From Halobacteriovoraceae bacterium (lineage in GTDB: Bacteria; Bdellovibrionota; Bacteriovoracia; Bacteriovoracales; Bacteriovoracaceae): DNA of 64,000 bases. The notes under the pieces were generated by a model. That model was given only the letters and a program-made list of their open reading frames with translations. It did not search any database and was not told where the DNA came from. Every line of letters starts with the position of its first letter. Positions within the stretch are counted from its first letter, which is position 1. The position numbers and the translations under genes were made by a program. The stretch lies in the NCBI GenBank assembly GCA_020635135.1, contig JACKAJ010000015.1:372001-436000 (forward strand), written 5' to 3'. Of this stretch, positions 44,300 through 53,400 are shown in pieces.

Positions 44300-45197
44300 G
44301 AAGATTCTCCTCTCTTTTAGTTTGTAAGCGATACCAATTTTGGATAAGACTATCTGCTTGTTCTAATGTCTCACTGTCACATTTTTCAAGATGTGTCAGA
44401 GGAGCTCTCAAGATAGGTGTTGTTATCCATTTTTTGAGATGAAGAAGTTTCTTCGCTGGTACCGGGTTGCTCGCTATAAACATGCTCTGTGCCGCTATAT
44501 CCCAGCTCGGATAAAGTCCTTCAAAATCAAAGTTTAAGCATTTTTTGACAAAGAGATTCGTTTCTATTGGCCATGGATTACTCATGACAGAGACAAGCCC
44601 CTTGGCCCCGTAATAAGCAAATGCAGGAAGCAGCGAATCTTCTCCACTGTAAATTTCAATATGGGGAGCTAATCCACGAAAAGTTTTAAAGTCTTCAATA
44701 CTCCCACTTGCTTCTTTCAAGGCCCAAAAGCGGGGATGATTGGCTAGATTTTTAAAAGCTTCAAAGCTAAATTTTACTCCTGTTCTTGAGGGGACATTGT
44801 AGAGCATACAAGGGTGTTTAACACTATCCATGAGTGTTCTAAACCATTGGATTTGTCCTTCAGTTCCTGGCTTGGCATAAAGAGGAACTGGCATAAGAAA
44901 ACTATGAAGAGCTTCAAATGATTCACAAAATTTTAACCACTCAAGAGTACTTTCAAGATTAAAACCATTAACTCCCACCATAATGGGTGTCCCTAGATTT
45001 AATTTAAAAGCAAAAGTGACAATTTCTCTTTTTTCAGCCTCATTAAATGCAAGCCCTTCTCCGGTACTTCCCAAAACGACAATACCATTGTGCGCTTGAG
45101 CCTGTTTTCTCAAAATATTCTCAAAACTTTGGAAATCAATTTTCCCTTCAGTAGTTAAGGGTGTGACTATCGCTGTCCACAGTACTGGTTTTTCCAT
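44292..45197 (-). CDS. dapA: 4-Hydroxy-tetrahydrodipicolinate synthase
   Basis: This 301-residue TIM-barrel aldolase joins pyruvate with aspartate semialdehyde. It has the GSTGEGLAF loop, the Tyr of LYNVPSRTG and the Schiff-base Lys in WALKEASGS near residue 160. GAAGGAG lies eight bases before the ATG, inside the 3' end of dapB. The overlap with dapB is 50 bp, unusually long. Confidence 0.95.
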   Translation of the reverse strand: MEKPVLWTAIVTPLTTEGKIDFQSFENILRKQAQAHNGIVVLGSTGEGLAFNEAEKREIVTFAFKLNLGTPIMVGVNGFNLESTLEWLKFCESFEALHSFLMPVPLYAKPGTEGQIQWFRTLMDSVKHPCMLYNVPSRTGVKFSFEAFKNLANHPRFWALKEASGSIEDFKTFRGLAPHIEIYSGEDSLLPAFAYYGAKGLVSVMSNPWPIETNLFVKKCLNFDFEGLYPSWDIAAQSMFIASNPVPAKKLLHLKKWITTPILRAPLTHLEKCDSETLEQADSLIQNWYRLQTKREENLHA

Positions 45198-45882
45198 AAA
45201 TTTTCTCCTTCGTTAATGACATATCCATAATTTGATTAAATGAATAAAATTCAGATGTAATATTATAAAAATTTCGATAAATATAATCGGCACACCATAG
45301 AGCACCTTCAGCAAAAATTCTTCTAGATTTTGCAAGATGAGTAAGAGTCATAACTTCACTTTCGCTCTCAATTGTCAGCTCATGGTATCCTTTAACATCA
45401 CCTTTCCTCTCAGAAGAAACTTCAGCTCTCTTGTTTATAAATTCATTCCACATTAAAGCCGTTCCACTTGGGATGTCTTTTTTCATTTCGTGGTGAATCT
45501 CATGAATTTTGTATTGAAAATGATCAAACTGACTAGCCAGAGAATTAACTGACTCTAAAGCCATTCTCATTATTTGCATGCCTAAACTAAAATTTGCTCC
45601 ATGAACCCATATTGAATTATTGAGGGAAACTTGGCTTTTAATTTCATCGGTAAATTCAAAACCAGTTGTTCCTATAATAACATTTTTCTCACTCGCTAAG
45701 AGAGTATCAATGATTTCACTGAGAACTAAAGGGTTTACAAAAACAACGACTGTATCAGCCTCTTTTAGTTTCTCTACACTTACTGGATTTCGACTATTAA
45801 ATGGTCCAATTAGATTTTGAGGCGAAACAAGTTTTTCGACTTCACTTCCTGTTTTTCCCGTCCCGACTACCGCGACTTTCAT
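45148..45882 (-). CDS. dapB: 4-Hydroxy-tetrahydrodipicolinate reductase
   Basis: This 244-residue NAD(P)H-dependent reductase has GTGKTGSEV for cofactor binding, GTTGFEF and the catalytic signature EIHHEMKKDIPSGTAL near residue 130. It is about 25 residues shorter than the usual enzyme. The last 16 codons lie within dapA. GAGGAGG precedes the start, and it overlaps lysC by 4 bp. Confidence 0.93.
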   Translation of the reverse strand: MKVAVVGTGKTGSEVEKLVSPQNLIGPFNSRNPVSVEKLKEADTVVVFVNPLVLSEIIDTLLASEKNVIIGTTGFEFTDEIKSQVSLNNSIWVHGANFSLGMQIMRMALESVNSLASQFDHFQYKIHEIHHEMKKDIPSGTALMWNEFINKRAEVSSERKGDVKGYHELTIESESEVMTLTHLAKSRRIFAEGALWCADYIYRNFYNITSEFYSFNQIMDMSLTKEKIYGKTSTVDSDSHTLNY

Positions 45883-47270
45883 GCAAAGACCTCCTCTTTT
45901 ATGGCCCCGCTTTCTTGAGTAATGTTTCGATGCAAATGATTCATAATATAGTTAGCATTCTCACTCGGCACAAGAAAGCAAACGTTATGCAAGCTGGCTC
46001 CTTGACAAAACAATCTCACTCGCATTTCTTTTAAAAGACTCATGTCTTGAGAAAAATTAAAGTAACCATCAGGTCTATTCCCTATAAGAGCAATAAGACT
46101 AAGATTATTTTCAATTTTTAAATGACAAAACTTCCTCAGCTCTTTAATTAATTTAGGTTCTAGGTGGACCCCAGATCCATAGCCATTATTATTCCCGTCC
46201 AGGGTAATGGCCACACTAGCCTCACTGGTCGTGACCAGATCGATATTCATTTGAAAACGGTTTAGAGTTTTAAAAACTTTTGCTAAAAATCCTGGGGCAC
46301 CAATCATCTTCAAGCTACTAAGAGTTAGTAGCGTCTGGTGATCGCGTTTTGCGATTGCTTTGACTGGTCTTTCATCGATATGGCTCGAAGAAATTTCTGT
46401 CCCTTTAATTTCAGGCGCAAAAGTCGATTTAATAAAAATTGGGATATTTTTCTTTTGAACAGGTCCAAGAGTTAAAGGGTGAATAACTTTAGCACCAAAA
46501 TTTGAGAGCTCTGCTGCTTCTTTGTAGCTCAATGCTTTGATCGTCACAGTTTCTTTAACAATATTAGGATCACTTGATTTTATTCCCGGCACATCCGTCC
46601 ATATCTCAAGTTTGGTTGCAAAAGCTGCTCCTGCTAAGATACTTGCTGAATAGTCACTTCCTCCCCTTCCCAATATTGTTGTATGGCCTCGAGAATCTCT
46701 CCCGATAAAACCTTGAGTCACGACAACTTGTCCTGCGACTTTAGGAAGGAGTTTATCGATTACTAAAGTATCAATTTTTTCAAAACTTGGAATAGCCCCT
46801 TTCGCTTGCCTGCTTGTTTTCATGACTTTTCTCACATCAAAAAGCACGACCTTCATTCCTAAACTTTTCAAATAGCGACTAAAAATCAATGAACTCAACC
46901 GCTCACCAAAGCTTAGAAGTTCACCTTTGAGCTCGCTAACTCTTTTCTTTTCAAGTTTAGCCATTTTAAAAATAAGTTTGTGAAGTTCTGAAAATAATTC
47001 TTCTAAACGCTCACAGGTTTCACTACCAAGCAATTCAGCATAAAGTGTTCGATGTCTTTGAGTCATTTCCAGATAAGTTTCTTCTAAAAAATCATCTGTA
47101 CTCTCTTGACTTTCAATTGTCTCAGCTATTTTTGAGAGAAGATTTGTTGTCCCTGCTGTCGCACTAAGGACAATCAATTTTCTATTGAGATCCTGAGATA
47201 TTATATCCGCACACTGCCGCATGTTTTTAGAATCTTTAACACTGGTTCCTCCAAATTTGCAGACAATCAT
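45879..47270 (-). CDS. lysC: Aspartate kinase
   Basis: The 463-residue enzyme phosphorylates aspartate, the committed step for lysine, methionine and threonine. The N-terminal kinase domain begins KFGGTSVKD and includes RGGSDYSASILAGA and the WTDVPGI loop. Two ACT regulatory domains follow (LLTLSSLKMIGAPGFLAKVF and NLSLIALIGNR). The ACT domains and the upstream lysine riboswitch suggest feedback at protein and RNA level. It overlaps asd by 4 bp. Confidence 0.94.
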   Translation of the reverse strand: MIVCKFGGTSVKDSKNMRQCADIISQDLNRKLIVLSATAGTTNLLSKIAETIESQESTDDFLEETYLEMTQRHRTLYAELLGSETCERLEELFSELHKLIFKMAKLEKKRVSELKGELLSFGERLSSLIFSRYLKSLGMKVVLFDVRKVMKTSRQAKGAIPSFEKIDTLVIDKLLPKVAGQVVVTQGFIGRDSRGHTTILGRGGSDYSASILAGAAFATKLEIWTDVPGIKSSDPNIVKETVTIKALSYKEAAELSNFGAKVIHPLTLGPVQKKNIPIFIKSTFAPEIKGTEISSSHIDERPVKAIAKRDHQTLLTLSSLKMIGAPGFLAKVFKTLNRFQMNIDLVTTSEASVAITLDGNNNGYGSGVHLEPKLIKELRKFCHLKIENNLSLIALIGNRPDGYFNFSQDMSLLKEMRVRLFCQGASLHNVCFLVPSENANYIMNHLHRNITQESGAIKEEVFA

Positions 47271-48268
47271 TGAAGTACTCCATGCCAGTTTAGAAATTCA
47301 TTCATATTGTAAATGGCAGCTCCCGCAGCCCCTCTCACTAAATTGTGCCCAAGCACAGTCATGCCTATGACATTTGGCGAAGTGGATTGTTTGATTCTTC
47401 CAATATGAGTTCTCATATCGTAGTGTCCAAGATTTTTAACTGGCTGTGGTAAAAAAGGATGCTGATAGAGTTCATAGAGTCCAGGGTTCACTTCATTAGC
47501 TTGGTGATACAAATTGTAAACATCATCCACAGATACTTTGTCTTCAAATGTCACATGAATCGTAAGTGTGTGCCCATAAAGAACTGGAACTCGATTAACG
47601 TGAACAAGCATATCAAATTCAAATTGTTCTTCTGGAGTCCCGAGTATTTTCTTAACTTCTGTTTGGATTTTCTCTTCTTCGCCTCCAATATTGGGGATTG
47701 TATTCGCATTGATATCGTAAGCGGCAAGACTCGCACCTGCTCCACTTACAGATTGCAAAGTCACAACATCAACATGTTGAAAGCGTCCTAATTGTTTCAG
47801 AGGTGCAAGGGCCGTCGATAAAAAAACGGTGGAACAATTAGGGTTAGTGACAATTTTTCCTTTAGTCGATTGTTTATCAACTAATGATAAGTGATCACGG
47901 TTAATTTCAGGTATTAAAAGTGGAACTTCAGTATTCATTCGAAAAGCTGAGGCATTAGAAAATACATGAATCCCTCTTTCAGCCAAGGCAGGTTCGACTT
48001 CTCTAGCAGTCTGGGCCGGAAGTGCAGATATCACGACAGGAGTCGTGACTTCACTAGGTAGGCGAAGTTCAATGCCGGCAACATTCTGAGAAAGGGGAAG
48101 AGATTCCATCCAAGTCATCGCATCACAATAGCGCTTTCCTTTATTTCTCTCTGAGGCAGCAAGTTGTGTGACCTTAAAACGTGAATCCTGTTCGAGCATG
48201 GCCACAGCTTTTTGGCCGACAACTCCCGTAGCGCCAAGAATAGCAACTTCAATCGGTGATGATGACAT
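47267..48268 (-). CDS. asd: Aspartate-semialdehyde dehydrogenase, archaeal/fungal-like type
   Basis: The 333-residue NADP enzyme reduces aspartyl phosphate. It has GATGVVGQKA, the active-site Cys in VTNPNCSTV and QSVSGAG. IPNIGGEEEKIQTEVKKILG is a signature of the archaeal/fungal branch, not of the classical bacterial enzyme. I start it at the ATG at 48268, seven bases after TAAGGAG. That site is in a hairpin downstream of a lysine riboswitch. First gene of the lysine operon. Confidence 0.9.
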   Translation of the reverse strand: MSSSPIEVAILGATGVVGQKAVAMLEQDSRFKVTQLAASERNKGKRYCDAMTWMESLPLSQNVAGIELRLPSEVTTPVVISALPAQTAREVEPALAERGIHVFSNASAFRMNTEVPLLIPEINRDHLSLVDKQSTKGKIVTNPNCSTVFLSTALAPLKQLGRFQHVDVVTLQSVSGAGASLAAYDINANTIPNIGGEEEKIQTEVKKILGTPEEQFEFDMLVHVNRVPVLYGHTLTIHVTFEDKVSVDDVYNLYHQANEVNPGLYELYQHPFLPQPVKNLGHYDMRTHIGRIKQSTSPNVIGMTVLGHNLVRGAAGAAIYNMNEFLNWHGVLQ

Positions 48269-48275
48269 TTTCAAA

Positions 48276-48296
48276 CTCCTTATGTTTGTTAAGGAG
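48276..48296 (-). promoter_or_regulatory. Hairpin sequestering the asd ribosome-binding site
   Basis: CTCCTTA (48276-48282) and TAAGGAG (48290-48296) are complements with a 7-nt loop. On the minus strand the arm next to the gene is TAAGGAG, the Shine-Dalgarno of asd. This is the expected expression platform for the riboswitch upstream, acting on translation. Confidence 0.75.
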
Positions 48297-48334
48297 AAAC
48301 TTTGAGGGGATTTTTGAAGGAATGATTCAAGAAT

Positions 48335-48510
48335 CGTCTCAGAAGCTCTCCACGTTTTTCGTGACAGTTCGCAGTCTTTCTAACTACGACCCAACCTGAA
48401 GACCTGATAGGAAATCTTCAAATTTCGGCGCTTCTTCCCTCACTTTTAATCGATGGGCCTAACCCCTCATAAAAGCTACCTAAGACGCGCACCTCTTCCG
48501 TCTAAACTTA
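48335..48510 (-). promoter_or_regulatory. Lysine riboswitch (L-box)
   Basis: The minus strand upstream of asd shows the conserved L-box parts in order: AAGAGGTGCGCG, then GGTAGC, GTGAGGGAAGAAGCGCCGAA, CTTCAGGTTGGGTCG, and CTGTCACGAAAAACGTGGAGAGCTTC. The first segment and the CTTCTGAGAC end can pair to close P1. These match the five-helix aptamer that binds lysine. With lysine bound it should lower expression of asd-lysC-dapB-dapA-dapD-lysA. No strong intrinsic terminator follows; the hairpin over the ribosome-binding site suggests translational control. Confidence 0.93.
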
Positions 48511-48590
48511 CATTCAGACTAAAATTAATGATTGCCCCTGTCAAGCAGGTTTATACATGTAAGAATTCTATGGATTTACAGCGGCTAAAG

Positions 48591-48618
48591 TTCCCCGGGA
48601 TGAAATTTTCCCGGGGAA
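48591..48618 (-). terminator. Strong 10-bp hairpin after a small exported gene
   Basis: TTCCCCGGGA (48591-48600) pairs perfectly with TCCCGGGGAA (48609-48618) across 8 nt. It lies between the preceding minus-strand gene and the riboswitch. Only a short T-stretch follows, but the stem is GC-rich. It would separate the two transcripts. Confidence 0.7.
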
Positions 48619-48632
48619 AGAGATTATTGAAA

Positions 48633-49004
48633 TTAATAACGATAGATAAGTTTTACGTTATCCCAAGTTTTTTTGCTATTAGAGTGGATATAAATGTTGA
48701 TTTCTCCATCTCTATAAAGCTCATTCCATACTCTATTACTTAAAGTATAGTTCACATTGTAAGGTCTAACTGAGTCGGCTGAAGTTAGCTTGTAAGAATT
48801 AAGCAAATACCCTTTGTAGTGAGTTTGAATCTCAACGTTTGAGCAATTTTGAACGCCTTCAAATTGCAAGTGAAAATTCTGACGTGACTGTCTCAGTTCA
48901 ACTCGTCCGCCACAGTGATCAAGGCGAGCACTATCTATATACCAGCTGTCAGCAAAAATAGACATTGAAAACAAAACAGAAACTAAAAAGACTAATTTTT
49001 TCAT
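48633..49004 (-). CDS. Small exported beta-rich protein, unknown
   Basis: The 123-residue protein has a signal peptide (LVFLVSVLFSMSIFADS). The mature chain looks all-beta, with two Cys (LDHCGG and VQNCSN) that may pair. It ends VKLIYRY. I do not recognise a family. GAGGAG precedes the ATG. A GC-rich hairpin follows. Confidence 0.7.
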   Translation of the reverse strand: MKKLVFLVSVLFSMSIFADSWYIDSARLDHCGGRVELRQSRQNFHLQFEGVQNCSNVEIQTHYKGYLLNSYKLTSADSVRPYNVNYTLSNRVWNELYRDGEINIYIHSNSKKTWDNVKLIYRY

Positions 49005-49158
49005 AAGTTCTCCTCTTTTTGTAAAAACGTCACACGAGCCTAGACAAGTTTTTACAAAAACTCAACCTATTAAAATCAAGAAATTTTTGTATTTTTTTTA
49101 ATTTTGAATTTTTAAGCAATTAAATGGAATACAGTAATCATATCGCATTATTATGATG

Positions 49159-49199
49159 AGGGGCAGAGCAAGCGTAAAGCATTTTAATGCTCAGCCCCT
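49159..49199 (-). terminator. Hairpin downstream of metallopeptidase-like gene
   Basis: AGGGGC-A-GAGCA (49159-49170) pairs with TGCTC-A-GCCCCT (49188-49199), giving an 11-bp stem with one A-A mismatch. It lies 12 bp past the stop of the next gene on the minus strand. No T-run follows on that strand. The rest of 49005-49210 holds no gene. Confidence 0.5.
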
Positions 49200-49210
49200 A
49201 TAGGGTATTT

Positions 49211-50305
49211 TTAATGAAATTCTCTTTGAAGCATTTTTATGGCCAGTTCATTTGTTTCTAAATAAACACTCACAAGTGATCGACCATAACGCTGCATATG
49301 AGCCCGCAAATTTACTTGTGTGATCATTCCCATCATAACTTTGGCAACATCTTTGTAAAGCTTCCCTGGATCTTTGTTGTAATTAGGATTTGAAAGAACA
49401 TACTTCCATAAATGGTGTCTCACAGGGGTAAAGAAATTGTGCACGCTCGTAATATATATACTTGCTAAAATTTGCCCTTTCTCACTTCTTCCAGATTCGA
49501 GAGAACTCTTCATGCTTCTCAATTTTCGAGAGAGCGCTTCAAGGCTGTTGTCGTGGAGATCGAAGTTTCTCAATCGAGCTGTTAATTTCATCTCTTCTGA
49601 GACTTGAGCAAAATATGTTTGATAGAGCCCATCCTCTATTGCAGCAGGATCATTTGTTCCTAGCACGGCTAAAACGTCAGCAAGAAGTTCGTGTAAAGCC
49701 CCTTGGAGGAAATAAGCAAAATCTTTTTCCAGACTTCCCTCTTTCATTTTGTCGATGGCCTCTTTAACTTCTTCACCAAAATTTCTTTCAAAAATATAGT
49801 GCCCATACTCATGCATTAATATGGGGTAAAGATATTTGGGATGCTTACTTTTTCCTTTCATGTACTTGTCATACAAGACAAAAACTTTTGGCATTGTTAT
49901 GAGATCGCCAAGTTCTTTAGAATAAAATGCGTTATCGAGCTCATCGAGCACAACAAAGTTGATATCCTTAAAATCCTGATTAGTCTTAACTTGATCCTCA
50001 AGCATCGTATCAATTTCTTCCATCACACCAGTAAATTCAGATAATTTTTCACAAACTGAAATTCTATTTTTTCCAGTGGTCATCTCTCTTTCAGCAAAGA
50101 CCCATCGAAGAGGATAGCGAGATCGCGTAGAACAAGATTTTTCGACTAGATCATAACTTTTTTCTAAAAACTCATAGAGAGAACTTTCTAAGAATTTCTC
50201 ATAATCAGGTTTCGTCATATGAATCTCTCGACGTCGCACTTGAGAATAACCAAGAGAACTAAAGAAAACTAAAGTGAGTAGAGTTAATTTAATCATTTTT
50301 TTCAC
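49211..50305 (-). CDS. Secreted putative zinc metallopeptidase (HExxH)
   Basis: This protein of about 364 residues has a signal peptide (LTLLTLVFFSSLGYSQ). ILMHEYGHYIFE carries the HExxH zinc motif. ALHELLADVLAVLG, some 45 residues later, offers a third ligand (Glu or Asp), a pattern of gluzincin-like enzymes. No named family is apparent. I prefer the GTG at 50305, which has AAGG seven bases upstream; an ATG nine bases further in is also possible. Not closely similar to the HExxH protein at 18.5 kb. Confidence 0.65.
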   Translation of the reverse strand: MKKMIKLTLLTLVFFSSLGYSQVRRREIHMTKPDYEKFLESSLYEFLEKSYDLVEKSCSTRSRYPLRWVFAEREMTTGKNRISVCEKLSEFTGVMEEIDTMLEDQVKTNQDFKDINFVVLDELDNAFYSKELGDLITMPKVFVLYDKYMKGKSKHPKYLYPILMHEYGHYIFERNFGEEVKEAIDKMKEGSLEKDFAYFLQGALHELLADVLAVLGTNDPAAIEDGLYQTYFAQVSEEMKLTARLRNFDLHDNSLEALSRKLRSMKSSLESGRSEKGQILASIYITSVHNFFTPVRHHLWKYVLSNPNYNKDPGKLYKDVAKVMMGMITQVNLRAHMQRYGRSLVSVYLETNELAIKMLQREFH

Positions 50306-50467
50306 AGACAAACCTTTGGTAGAAATGAAACTTGGCAATCATCCTAAGAGAGGAATGATTTTGCTGACAATGCAAATAGTTTGAAAAAGACTTACTTTAT
50401 AATATTGTATTGGATCAAATTTTCAGACAATGACTGACATTATTTAAGAATTTTTTTTTGAGAAAAC

Positions 50468-53400
50468 TCAATTATCATAGTGAATAACTAATCCTACGTT
50501 TTTCTCAAAGAGTGGTTGCACTGCAGGGACAAATTCAATAAACAGTCCTCGTGAATCCTCGACCAGCTCATAAAGGCTAGGATCAATGAGGGTAAGTGCC
50601 TGTTTATTATCAATTAGTTGGACTGTCATTAACGAATAATTTTTTCCATCATCAGCTAGTTTATACTTGAGCCCCACCATTTCAGAATATTTTGAAAAGA
50701 GAGTTCCCTTTAAAAGGTCATAATAGCTTTCTGCACAAATATCCCCTTTCATGACATTGATATTCTTATGGGTAAGCCAATCGAGGAACAAGAGATAGTC
50801 TCGACCATGAGTATTATCCTGCTTAGTCACACAGCTGGAGTTATCTTTATCGTACATGATAATCCCCAATGCATAGTTTTCTGCTTTGGCAGGTCCGGCC
50901 GCTAAAATCATGTCTGCGACTGCAGTTTTGAAAATTCCCCGCCCGTTGGAATCTGTATAATAGGTATTTAAATCCGATTGAATTTTCGATTCAGACAACA
51001 AGCAATTGTCATAAGGGTATCGACCACTATTATCTTCGTCGGTGATCAGAAGAGTCACATCGGCTTTATGTTCAGTTGATTCCAAGTATTTTTGAGTCAA
51101 CCTTGAAAGAAAGCACAGTCCTTGCTCATACCCACTTCCTTTTTTAGTTAATATATCATCAAGGATCTGATCAACTTTTAACTGCACTTGATTTAGGTCA
51201 GTAGTGCTATTAATCGTTACTGAATCGTTTGGATTTGGAGGGTAATAGTAAGTCATTGGATAACCCTCTGGAGATTTGAGATTTTTAAAATTCTTATTCA
51301 CATCAGCGAGAACAAAGAAGTTAATATTCACGGGAACATTTGAAGAATTAAATAATTGAGTGATATCTCCCATGGCTCCTTTTATTGACATGATTTCATC
51401 TTCCATGCTTCCAGAAGTATCGATTATAAAATTGACGTCGACATAATCAACACTTCTTTTCAAGGCAATATCCATAATTTTATGTCCACAATATTTAGAA
51501 TCGTTGTCGACAGTAACCTTACCATCATACTTTTTGATATAATCATTATAATTTAAGTAATTTTTATATCCACTGTATTCTGGAATATCACAAGCCGTAA
51601 ATTCACAGTATTCATAGCCCTTACCAGGAGCATAATTTGTGGCTTCTTTGTTATTGCAAACAAACTTGTTCACACATGTGCTGACGATCGGTGGGCTTTT
51701 TAAGGAATTAGCTTTTTGGTATCCTACCACAATAGATCTCAAGATATTATCAAACTCTTTATAATTTCGATCGATGCATCCAGAGAATACGCAACTACCA
51801 TTTTCTCGAGTGTGGTAATCTTTATAATTATCAGCCTGCATGTGTGTACAGCCATCAAGTTTTCTCACACAACCTTTTTCTCTATCGATCGTCCCTTTAA
51901 AAGATATATTCGATGCACTTAATTTATTGAGATAAGTTGATATTTTGGTATCTTGATCCTTATTGTATTCTAAATATTTGTTGTTATAACAACCTTGAAA
52001 CTCACAAGTTCCATCTTCTTTTGTAAAATTAGGGTTATAATTTTTAGCAATTTTTTCAGTACATCCCGAAATTTTTGTTTGACAATTATAACGTCCTTCA
52101 AGCTTTCCTTGATAACTGATATTGGCTTTTTGTAGCGAAGCAAAGTATTTCAAAACCTCGACATATTTATCTCGTTCATATTCCGCATAATCATTGTCAA
52201 AACAGCCTTTAAAATCACACTTCCCATCTTCTTTTTTATAATAATCTTTATAATTACTAGCCTCTGCGCTAGTACACCCAATCACTGATGTTTTACATTC
52301 GAAGTTTTTATCGATGCTACCTGTATAAGGAATTTTTTCTTTCTTTAATTCATCGAAATACTTTTGAATGCTATAATACCTTGATTCATTGTATTCCAGA
52401 TAATCGTCATTATAACATCCTTGAAAAATGCAACCACCGTCTTCGACAATATATTGTTTTCTATAATTCGTGGCGAAACGTTGTGTGCAACCAACAATAG
52501 ATTCTTTACATTGATAATTTTTTTGGACTGTACCCTTATATGGGATATTTTTGGTTTTTAAATCATCGATGTAATCTTGGATTTTTTGCAACTTATTTTT
52601 TTCATATTCAGCATAAGTATCTACAAAACACCCTCGAAAATTACAACTTCCATCTTCTTTTGTGTATTGTTGTTTATAATTGAAAGCCAATGAGTTGGTA
52701 CACCCAATTACAGTTTCCTTGCACTGAAAATCTTTCTTCACACTACCTTTAAAAGCAATATTGCGCTTCTTGAGATCTGCTAAGTATTCATTGACTTGAT
52801 CGCTAGCATTTTTATCAAATTCTACAAAATTGTCGTCGTAACAGCCTTCAAACTGGCACGATCCATTTTCTTTGGAGTATTGTTTTTTATAATTTTTAGC
52901 AAGAGAGTGCGTACAACCGACGACAGTTTCTTTACACTGGAAGTCTTTTTTTACGCTACCTTTAAAAGGAATTTTGCGTTTCTTGAGATCTGCTAAGTAT
53001 TCATTGACTTGATCACTAGCGTTTTTATCAAATTCTACAAAATTGTCGTCGTAACAGCCTTCAAAGACGCATGTTCCATTCTCTTTAGTAAACTGTGAAT
53101 TATAGTTTTTCGCCAATGGATGAGTACAACCGACGACAGTTTTCTGGCACAAATAATCTTTTTTAATATTCCCACTAAAAGTAATATTGTGCTTTTTTAG
53201 ATATTGTAAGTAATCGTTCACTTGGTCGTGAGCACTCTTATCATACTCATAATAATTATCATCAAAACAGCCTTCAAAATTACAAGATCCATTTTCCTTG
53301 GTGTATTGAGCTTTATAATTTTTAGCTAAAGAATGAGTACAACCTATCACTGAGTTATGGCATGTTTTGTTTTTAACGACTCGACCTTTAAAAGGAATAT

